Below are positions 53,900 to 64,000 of a stretch of DNA of 64,000 bases, in pieces; positions within the stretch are counted from its first letter, which is position 1; each line of letters opens with the position of its first letter. A program made the translations under genes and the position numbers. Source of the stretch: Helicoverpa zea (Eukaryota; Arthropoda; Insecta; Lepidoptera; Noctuidae); contig NC_061469.1 of assembly GCF_022581195.2 (NCBI RefSeq), forward strand, positions 3,286,001 through 3,350,000, written 5' to 3'. The notes below the pieces were generated by a model, which was not told where the DNA came from, searched no databases, and saw only the letters and a list, made by a program, of their open reading frames with translations.

Positions 53900-56800
53900 T
53901 TGTAACAACAAAGACTGAAATAGCTGTTACATGATATCGGCGTTCATTGACAAAAGACGTTGGTGAACTCTGACATTTCACAGATTTCCGTGGGGGGTGA
54001 CAAAGGGGAGTGTCGACGAGGGACGCAAAGCCTGATTCATACAAAGCGACACGTTATACTTTTATAAAGACCTCAGGTTACGGGACCATTGTGAATGATT
54101 TTTTGAAATCCAGATAGAAGGACAATGTTGTGGATGTATTTGTGTGCCTGTTGAACAGAAATACCCGACGTTAAATATGCAGTTATTAATAAGGCTCCTT
54201 TACTCGTATGTTCTTATTTACTCAATTTCAACCCTACTACTACTACTACTAACTACCAGGATGTGCAAAGTTCTAAAAACTTTTCTCGTTTCATGGTAAG
54301 TGGGTGCGGTGAAAGATATACGAGTAGGTATATTTTTATCACTCAGTAACCTTTAGTTACTTCTCAGTGTTAAACCCATAAACTAGTAAACAAAAGTTAC
54401 GACTTGTTTACCACATAGAGATTTAAAACTTTATTTTCTCTCCTGGTTGCAAGGCAATGTTGCAAAAAGTTCTATGAAGCCTTTTAATGTCAATTATCAA
54501 AATTATTGTATCAGCCCTTAAAAATTTAAAACGTGTTGGTTTCATTACATTGGCAAAAACGTATTTAGGGGATGTTTTAGCCATAATGAAGGTAGTTGTA
54601 GGTAAGAAATTCTGTAACTCCGTACATTAAACTCTAAATAAATAATGTAAAACAAGATATTTAGAGAACACCTACTTCTACAGAAAACATTCGTTCGTTT
54701 ATAGAAAGGAAATTCGCTTGGTCGATTTTCAGTTCGTTTTGTAGAGAAAAGGTACAGCCTTCATCCATTTGAAACGCCACATGTTGCAGCCGGAAATCCG
54801 AATGAATACATGAAAAAATAGTGTTAAGAGCTACATACACATATATAAAAACTTTAACACCGAAAATAAAAACTTTTTAGATAAAATTGGTGCCAGAAAT
54901 CTATTCGTCATATTTAGTTGCCTATATTTTACATGAATTTATTTAAACTGAACGTATTTGAAGATGAATGCGTCTGTTGTTTAATGCAAGTAATCAGATC
55001 TTTGCATCTTTTTAAAAGACAGAATTCCACGATGTTATCAAACAATCCAAAAAACAATGTACATTATTAATGCTGTATACTACCTTACCCAAGCCATACT
55101 CAAGATCCATACACCAGATATTTTCCAACAAAAGCGCACATAATCTAGTTTCCACACGTATGATTGACCTCATCAAGCCGACTATTAAACCGGCTGCCTC
55201 AATCAATGGCAACAAAGGTCATCGTTCATTGCGTAACGTGAAACGGAATCCATTTAAAAAGTTAATCTATTGCCAACGAAGTGTGGGTGGACACGTGAAC
55301 ACTATGCTAGTATATGTTCTTACTTAAACTGCTTTGTACTTATGTTTCTTAAAGAACATAACAATGTGTAGCTGCAAATAAACTCTTACCCTCTTATTAT
55401 AAAAACTGCCGCAAGTAGTGGTTTAAACCAGACTGAAGACGTCTTGGTTTGTTACGGTACTAACGATAGTCTTTACATCCTTATTACAAAACGTAGACTA
55501 AGAGAAGACTGTTTCGTACTTCGATTTGTCTGTGGTTCAAATAATATCCACAGATTATAAGCAACAAATATTTAAATCATTCGTTCAATCGTTCCGAATT
55601 CTATGCGCAGTTCCTTTTTACATTATTTTATTAAGTGCATTTTGATGAAAAATAAATAACTATGATAATAAAACAAATATCTATGCGATTGAAAATATTA
55701 CGTTTTATTATTTAAAGGTAATTTTATATTTCTAGTATCTTTTAACGATATACACGATCCAATTATTCTCTTTTGAACAACTATCGAGTTTGCGCGTATA
55801 ACGGAACGTCAGCGCGCGTATCCGAGTTATGTTTTGTTTTTAGGTTAGGAATAACTTGGATTATTTTCATCCCGATTTAGATGATTAAATAAGACATTGT
55901 GCATCTAATTAGAACCTCTTCAAAATTAAATGCACAATAACTTATAAGTACACAGTATATCGTGTGCATTAAATTACCAAACAAAAGGAAACAACATAAA
56001 AGTAGAAAGCTATCTTTTATTCCGATGTCTATTTATACAGTCAAACGCACTGATACATGTCGGAAACACAATCACACAATCTTGTTCCAAATCTTCTTCG
56101 TATTATTTCGAAAAACGTACATCGATATTTATATCGAAAATTGTCGTCAGGTAATTTGAAGAGATTTTCTCGATGACGCACTCTGTTGGGTCCCCGGACA
56201 CTCTCAATAGTATTCTAACACATCCAAGTATTCCAAATCACACATATTTATATCCACTTTCGTTTTTTTCATCACAAAACAAATAACCTCGAAAGTAAAT
56301 AATGTCGGAATTTGACGTTTGTCGACTAAGTACTGCAGTTAAACTAGGGGGCTCGATGGTTTATCTTTTGTACTACAGATAGTAATAGGACTTGCGATAA
56401 ACTGCGTTTAGTAATAACGTTTTTTCAAGGTCGTACTTAAAGCTGGATTAAAGGTAGTACAAAAGCCGATACTTATTTGATACCGCGTTTTATAATAAGA
56501 GGGTTTTAGTTCAAATCGTCATAACGACAAAACGTCAACGTCATACAACCAGATCAAAAGGACCCTATTTCATACCACCATAACAAAATCTTACTTATTC
56601 AAAGGACATAAAAAACCTAAAGATACTTACACAATTGAGTAAAGATTGTTTTAATACATGAAGTTGAAATTTCATAAAATTATATTAAAATCGATGAAAT
56701 GTCGCGCCTCAAGCGTACATAAGGACCAACCGCCTAATCAATATATCGTACACAACTATTTATCGCGTACCGTATTTCTAATATTAATCCAAACTGTTGA

Positions 56801-57880
56801 TAGTACGACATTGTCTAGTGTAAAGAATATTTAATCTTAATCAAAATCTGCCTTTAAGTGGATTAGGTCTCGTACTAGTTAGGCATAGTCTAAATTAGTT
56901 ATTGGTCTTTTAATAAATGTACCAACACGAACGATATTGGTCGTCTTGTTGAATTTTAAGTAATTTTGTTCTAACTTATCATGAAGAAGCAAACGCGTGG
57001 GCCTAAATGGCTAATGGAGTGCATTATTTAACCAAAATACAGTCTAATTAATTACAATAAATATTTAATAAACTTTGTTATTACTTCATCAGTATATTTG
57101 CTGAGACAGGCAAGTAAATATTAGTGCCGAACTTATATTGGACTAACTTTCGGAACTGTAGGCGTTATAGCGAATATTGTGTGGGCGTTCCTACATTATA
57201 AGGGTAGTTTTTCTTAGAATAATAAACATAATTATTAATCTTCGTAATGACAATGTATCCATAATAACATTATTTGTTCAGAATCAATTTCTTGAATAAT
57301 GGATGGAATACATCAAGTTAGACAAAATTATGTAGACAAGTGAGTAAAAATGTGGATGTACTGAGAGAACGAAGAATTGATGGATAGTTAGTTTTCGTGA
57401 AGAATTATGTATGCGAAATGGGAACGAATGATGGAATAGTGCCTACAGTACATACTACTAATAGACTAGCAACTGGGGCAAGAAACAAAGAAATGAAACA
57501 AAGTGTAAAAGTTTATTTCAAATGCAATATGCCAATATTGACGGATCGTTCCGACGACTACGCTTATTTCTCTTAGTAAAACGTGTGTGGGAAGATCTCC
57601 ATTACACTTTTAATTCTCAGTTATAGTGAAAGAAATAGGGTCGCCATTTCACTCCATTTAGCCCCTGAGCAAAAATATAACCACTTCCTTTCTTACTTAC
57701 ATTGAATTGATGACAGCAGTAGAAACTGAAAATAGATACTACTTAAGAAAATGTACTCTGATAAATCACCAACGAGTTACAATTATGATGATTAGCTTCA
57801 TACAAGGGAAGAAAGATTTTTTAAGTGAATTAAATAGTATCAATAGCAAGTCAGAATAAGAGGCAGATTTTCCAGATTGG
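53900..57880. other. No gene recognised
   Basis: AT-rich, short shadow frames only. Confidence 0.5.
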
Positions 57881-57890
57881 TCTTCTAAGG

Positions 57891-59093
57891 CAGCGGTTCC
57901 CAAATGGGGTTCCGCGGAACCCTGAGGTTCCGTGACAGGCTCTCAGGGGTTCCGTGGAAAATTCAAGATTTCCATATGGTAAATCGTTTCACTTTTGACA
58001 ACATTAAATTATTATTCATTTTCAATTAAATTGTTTTAAATATTGCATTCCAAAATTCCATTTAGGCACCATGTAGGTGGGTACCACTCAGGAGTGTAAG
58101 TCTCGTACTTTCGCGACAAGCGCAGGGGAAGGCCACGGCAGCAGATAAATTAATTCTGTTTTTTACAAATTGTAGATTAACTTAATACCTCCAGGTCTTC
58201 GGCAATCGGCATAAGTAGGTAGCGAGTCGGCCAAAAATCACCGCATTTTTTGGGCTTATTTCATCGCCAGGATTATACGTTTTCATACATTTGACAGGAC
58301 GTGAAATGACACGGCATATGAGTATTTCCAGTGGCTATTTTTACCATGAATCAAAATGTGACATTATTTCCAATTTTTGCACCTCCGCGAGTCCGAAAAT
58401 TTCGCGCTCGCTTCGCTCGCGACTCCATGTTGCGTGTGATGCTTTTATGTTCGTTTAATTGCTCAAGTATCCAGCAAAGAAATAATTTTGCGCTCTTCCG
58501 TCGAGGTTTCCTTTGATGTTTATTTTTTATTCCTCTGGTTCAGAAAAAGCAATAGCGCTTTCTTCGCTAGCTGCTTATTCATTTGGATTTGCTTTTTTGT
58601 GTGGATATTGTACTTTTTGAGACCTTATTAATTTACAGTGGTTTTGTTTATTTTGTGTAGGTAATTAAACTAAAAAAAATTCGCGCTCGCTTCGCTCGCG
58701 ATACCGGCTACCACTGCATGTCTTTCAATGCTAGCGGGTGCTTGGAACTTCGTTTTTAGTTTAAAAAAATCGCGCTCGCTCGCCTCGCACGTGTACAAAC
58801 CCAATCTATTTCTTTTTGCGTTTACTTTGTCAGTCTTCAAACTGAAAACTATTCACATAATACACAAAGTCAAGGGTGGCCAAATTATTTTCTGGCAAGT
58901 GTGGCCATGCTACGCCTGAGTATACTGAATATATCTCTAACCATATTATAACCTTTTGGTGCACTACCACGCGCCGCGAGCCGTACCTAAGTATATTTTA
59001 CGTCTTTAGTTTACTTCTTACTTAAGCTAAGGTTCCGCCGAAAAATGGTGAAACGAAAAGGGTTCCGAAGCCAAAAGAATTCGGGAACCGCTG
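57891..59093. mobile_element. Non-autonomous hAT element, 1203 bp, 8-bp target duplication TTCTAAGG
   Basis: The termini are inverted CAGCGGTTCCC. TTCTAAGG flanks both sides exactly (57883-57890 and 59094-59101). The ends are GGTTCC-rich on both sides. No transposase frame exists, so it depends on a partner. Three copies of a GCGCTCGCTTCGCTCGCG-like motif lie at about 58404, 58683 and 58772. Confidence 0.9.
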
Positions 59094-59101
59094 TTCTAAG
59101 G

Positions 59102-62100
59102 AATTTTCCTACATTACATTCTATGACAAAATATTTAAGAATGGGAGCAAACTCTTTAAGATAATAAAAGATCCAGGCCAAACGGATAAAGATTAAGAGT
59201 AATGCATTTGCCACATTACGCGACTTGAATTTGGGTCGCTATAAAACCCGGAGTAGGCTGTCATGTCGCCGTTGCCAATATTGCCATATAACCACATAAA
59301 CGCCATGCTGAATACCTTTGTAACTTGTTGTGTAATATAGTATTTATTGATGTACAAAGAAATTTTCGTCGATAGCTTGAAAGGCTCTTTGAACGCAATA
59401 CAGGGCGTAGACATACCAAAATTCATATAGCAGTAATGATTTTTAAAAACACCTACAAATCTTTTCACCAATGAGACATTGTTTGATCAACTATAATGGT
59501 TCTAATCATCACCAATATGACATGATTTCGATATTGAAATACCGAATGAATGAAAGTCATTTAGGAAAGACCTAGTTCATGAATCTTAATGCGAAATCGA
59601 ATCCGAAGTATACCTGCTCAGAATATTAAAACCGTCAAAAGCTAAGCTTGAAAAGAAAGGAATTTCTATTACTTACATACTTCACTTTCAATCTGTAAGA
59701 TCCAGCATTTGTATTAGGTGCTCAAGGGCCATTCCAGGTTACTTAAAAGAAATCTTCAACTGATTTCCAAAGATGAATTTAAACTTTAAGTCGTAATGAA
59801 TAAGATCTTTAATCATTCGTCGTCGAATCGTTGAACTATGTTAGCATGGGATAAGTAAGTATAGTACCAGCGAAGTTGGCACGCTTTCAACGGACTCTGA
59901 CTAGTCAAATCTAAAGTCAGCCGAGGGCGTATCAGGCCAAGTACAGCGTGGGTTTCAATTCTCACTTCCAGTTACAGAGTTCTATCTCAGTATCACGAAT
60001 CAAGGCATACCCGTATACAGAATTCAAATAAGAAAGAAATGTTATTTCCAAAGTTAGAATTCGGATAAGTTTAAGTCCAACCTAGACTTCTTATATGCAG
60101 TAGCGTATCTTTTTGCTTTTGTTCCAAACGATATCTTGCCAAAACTTACATTCGAAATACACAAGAATTTCGGAACTAAGTAACTCCACACACTAGGGTA
60201 TGAAGGGAGGTCCTTAAACTTGAAGGGCAGCTAATGTACAACATTCTGAACAAACCAATCGATCTTCCGTCGCACAGTCGCGTGTACTGCGATCCATCAA
60301 ACTGGACCTACCGTCACATAATTCGATATACATCGTACACTATACAAGCCTTCCGGATAAAAGGGTTTTCGCGAAAATTCGAGGATTTTGTTTTTTATTT
60401 ATATGGAAGTAGAAAAGCCTTTTAATATACACGCGACTGGAAATTGAGGCATGAACTGAACTCAAATTGAACAGAAAGGCCTACTAGCCTAAAATAGAAG
60501 TTAAGTGTTAATAAAAAGAAAATACATACACCAACATAAAGAAACAAACCCCAATGCATTTACCTGAAATAAAATAAGACAAGCTTACGGCAATGAAATC
60601 TGCTTAAGTCTAGTGACAGTGACGAAAAAATATGCAGCCATCTAAACTAATTACAGCACATAACGAAAATAAACGATAAGCTTTCATTTTGTAACAGGAA
60701 ACAAACTCATACATCTTAATCTATCTAAAGAAAGGTTGGCAACAAAGGTCAGTTAATGACCTCTCGACAGGTTCAACTGAGAATAATATAAAGCCAGATT
60801 AATACCCCGTGACAGCTTGAGGGGAGGTGACGACTGACGGCTGAAGAGTATCAACACATTAAGACGACGGTACCTCTATTAACAAACACCCTAATTCCAT
60901 AGCTCATGGTAACCCATGGGCATTCATAATTGTGTATGAACGATTAAGACCAAAGCTAGAGGCTACAAGGACACCACTTGTCGTTATTATCAATGTTGTA
61001 TAATTTGATGGTGTTATGCTCATCCTTCTGACATTGTCCTTAATTCAGGGTTGTTTGTTTATTAAAAGGCGATTTATTCGATTCGGTTTTGTATACCTAA
61101 AATTGCAGGGGTAGTTCTGATGCCTTCTTGTCTAAAATATATCCTCGGTTTTATGAAGTTAAGTACGTAATTTATGTCCCGATTTGTATGTCAATTGGTT
61201 CATTATTTGGAAGTCGTCGGAGTTATGTGTAGAAAAGGAATAGAATTATCGAAATGCTTTGAAAACGTATTTTCGTTCAGCATCATGTAGGTATCTACAT
61301 GTTTATCTTTTTTTGTCGCCAAACATATAAAGGAGCGTTGTTTCCGTCAAAAATCTGCACGAATTTGGAAATAGTTTGTATTGGTACGGAGCGAGCAATT
61401 TTGGCTGGAAATCTGTTGGTATGCATGCCATATCTGACAGGAAACTGGTTCAAGGCAAGTCTAAATAGTGATACGAATCAGGTTTTTTACGGAAAAGCGG
61501 TGACAAATGACGATCATGGTGGTTCCATGTGGGTCCTGACCTTATCAAGTCATCGGTCTTAATCGCGCGGTAGGATCTTGACTTTGATTGATATATGCTG
61601 TAACTTGATATATATGCAGTTGTAGAGCGGGCAAAGGAATTGGTTAAAAAACTAGTCAATACAAAGCTGAGGACATACCAAGGATACCAAGCTACAAGTT
61701 ACTTATTAGTTCCCAAAGTAAACGAAAATCTCTTATATTTTACATAAGGAAACAATACAGTCAGCTCGTTAGCTAAGCTTCAATAAGATTCTTCATTAAG
61801 GTTCCATCGATTTAACAAAGTTTAATTAGTGAAACAATTTTGAAATTCGGCGGAATCTCATTAATTCTCCTGTAAGTTTGACTTTTATAACGTCAATAGC
61901 AAAAATACTGTTAATTTTAAATCTGAATACTCAAAAATTTCATAAATGGTACGAGTAACTAAAACCCTGATGTGTTGCCAAGAATCATAGAAATATTTTT
62001 AGAAATACTTTTCTATTAAAGAAAATGCAACCTCTTTAGTGACAGACACTACAATCGATAACAGAACACCCACTCGAAACTTAGCACCAACAGCCACTAA

Positions 62101-63160
62101 AGCAAAGTTTTGAAACGTTTAAACCCTATCAAAAGCCTGCACTCGCTTCGTAAATCAATACTAGCTCATAAAAGTTGGTAATTCTCTGCTCGCTTCCTTG
62201 TTTAAACCATATTTATATGAAGCATAACATGAACGGAATTCCGAACGGGAATCAAAATCAATATTTTGCGAGATCGGAAATTATACGACGATGGAAGCAG
62301 AAACTCTAAACTAAAATTTTGTACATAGCTGTGAGAAAGAACGAAGCAAACACCGCACCGTTTTGTTAATAGATACCTTCGTTCTAGAAAACCACCATCC
62401 CGGAATTCACCACCATTAAAATTCTTCACAACAACCCTGTTGTTGCATTCCCAGAAATCTCTGAATACCTTGTAAACCCAACAACAAACATCGCTGAAGG
62501 GTTTAAATCACTTTAGGATGCTTCAACACCCGCAAACAGGAATAAAGGATTTGTAAATGGAAACTTCTCACACACTCGCTCAAGTAATAGGCAATAAGAT
62601 AGCCTCCGGCCACGATTACCCTTGTTACCCTAACCGTTTTTACCCAATACGTATAGCGTTATCTGTCTATATAGTGATTTTATTTAATGTTTCCGTCGGC
62701 GAAAGGGTTTTTCAGGACAATATCTGCCCTCGAGCCTTCAAAGATCCCGAGCACCCTCCAGCCAGGCGTTATTATACGAGACATTACAATTCATGAGATA
62801 AAAACATCCATCTGCACTGTTTGTGAACATTTCGTAATACTGAATGCCTTTTTGTTGTTGGTGGAGTACGTTTTAATGCATAATTTTCATGTACCTGTGA
62901 AACCGTTTTAAATGTTGTTTAAAAATGTTCCAGTATTATCTTTGTCTGCAATATAAGTAGATAGCCCTCGTTTATTTTCAAACAAAGACCCTCCCTAAGC
63001 GAATAGGTACATGAAATTAACAATTAAAACTTAGAACGATTAACCCAATTACAAAATAGTCGTAAAGCAATGTCCCCAATTGGCCGTGAAAATTCAAAAC
63101 AAAGACGCATTTCAGTACCCACAATAGGGTAAGTATGAATAAAAGGAGCCGAGGAAATAT
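59102..63160. other. No gene recognised
   Basis: AT-rich with isolated short frames; no family motif or clear repeat. Confidence 0.5.
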
Positions 63161-63169
63161 CAGAATCGT

Positions 63170-63325
63170 TCACATCGATTGACGTGCGACGGGTCGGCGC
63201 CATTGGTCAGCGCTCGTGACGTCACGAGCCGTATCGACCCGACGCCCACGGGCGCGCATGCGTCAAGCTTCACCGCTCGAACGCGATTGGTCGACGGATC
63301 CATCGTCGGATTGACGTACGTAATG
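63170..63325. promoter_or_regulatory. CpG-rich promoter-like patch with CRE palindrome, CCAAT boxes and NRF1-like site
   Basis: CTCGTGACGTCACGAG (63213-63228) is a perfect 16-bp palindrome around a CRE. CCAAT boxes (as ATTGGTC) lie near 63202 and 63286. GGCGCGCATGCGTCA near 63251 resembles an NRF1 site. Such a cluster in AT-rich surroundings suggests the promoter of a broadly expressed gene, possibly bidirectional; no adjacent coding exon is visible in the window. Confidence 0.5.
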
Positions 63326-64000
63326 AATTAAAAGAATTCAATTGAAATGAATTTCAGAACGCACATAACTTTTTAACTGACGTCGGCTCTGAGATTTAAT
63401 TGGGTTTGTTCAACCGAGGGATGTAACGTAGGTGTTTTAATTACAAACGAGGGGAAGATTTTTAACATTCCAAGTTCAACAGAGACATAAAGAAAGGAGA
63501 GCAGCAATAGCTAGATAAACTTAACAGAGTAAATGAAAACAGTAGAAATCTGTTTAAAAAAGCAAGACCACATAGAGAAGCCAATAGCTTAATAGGTTCA
63601 CTGACATAAATAGAAACGATTCTCATGCAAACAACACTGGTGATCGATTCTCTAAGCCTCAAGGGCAAGGCCTGTAGTCGCAGACGGGGTGTCAGACACA
63701 CTGGACACACAATACCTACAAGATAACTGATACGTGACATCTGCTAACGGCTTATTTCGCATACAATCTGAATGTATTCTGAAAGGTCGGCTATTGTAGG
63801 CTGCGTTGGATGGTTCTATAATTTTTATTTCCTTTTGGTCGTTTGAGCCGTGGGAGTTTAAAATGGACCTTTGACCTTTTGCTAATAAACATAAGTAACT
63901 TAATCATTTGCTTTTCGGAATCACATTTACGCAATCAGTATCAGACCAGGCACTCAAAGAGCCCGAGAGGATTGCCCTCTTATGATTTAATTTTAAACGA

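Noticed and set aside
1..64000. CRISPR arrays, operons, prophage
   Set aside because: Gene structure and repeats are clearly those of an insect nucleus; the tandem arrays lack the regular short repeat-spacer form.

Overview
The window looks like nuclear DNA of a moth or butterfly (Lepidoptera). It is AT-rich, with long introns, GC-rich exons and many short transposon remnants of types typical of that order: Lep1-like Helitrons, tRNA-derived SINEs, MITEs and a decayed mariner. No bacterial-style genes, rRNA or stand-alone tRNA genes were seen.

The one protein-coding gene I recognise runs on the minus strand from about 41 kb leftwards and leaves the window at its left edge. It is the kinesin-3 motor unc-104 (KIF1A/KIF1B orthologue), which carries synaptic-vesicle precursors along axons. 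I reconstructed 24 coding exons from 37896 (ATG) to 2604. They join in frame to 1102 codons: motor domain, neck coil, FHA domain, coiled coils and the start of the KIF1-specific middle region. The rest, including the expected C-terminal PH domain, lies beyond position 1. A 5' UTR stretch shares the first coding exon, and a CpG-rich promoter or 5' UTR exon region is likely near 40.5-41.3 kb. Intron 1 is about 10 kb long and intron 2 about 2.4 kb.

The most interesting biology is exon duplication inside this gene. At 3.3-3.9 kb one exon is present as two intact copies, 22a and 22b, plus two decayed partial copies. The two intact copies have identical splice phases, cannot both be used without a frameshift, and are separated by only 44 nt. 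This is the classic layout of sterically enforced mutually exclusive exons. At 7.6-7.8 kb an extra proline- and cysteine-rich exon (19a) repeats the opening of exon 19b. A 45-nt symmetric exon (exon 10) could be a cassette. The end of exon 2 and its donor site also have a decayed tandem copy.

Intron 1 holds two old tandem arrays, a unit of about 150 bp repeated five times (27.6-28.3 kb) and a spaced TGACTC...GAGTCA module repeated about five times (29.8-31.3 kb), together with a long hairpin MITE and a Helitron. From 41.3 kb to 64 kb I recognise no protein-coding gene. That half carries MITEs, a SINE with target-site duplication, a nested composite element (50.2-53.5 kb), a 1.2-kb non-autonomous hAT element with a perfect 8-bp target duplication (57.9-59.1 kb), a well-formed TATA/initiator core promoter on the plus strand (48.7 kb) and a promoter-like CpG patch (63.2-63.3 kb). 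All calls come from reading the sequence. Splice sites were judged by GT/AG, phase and protein-family fit, and no alignment or transcript data were available.
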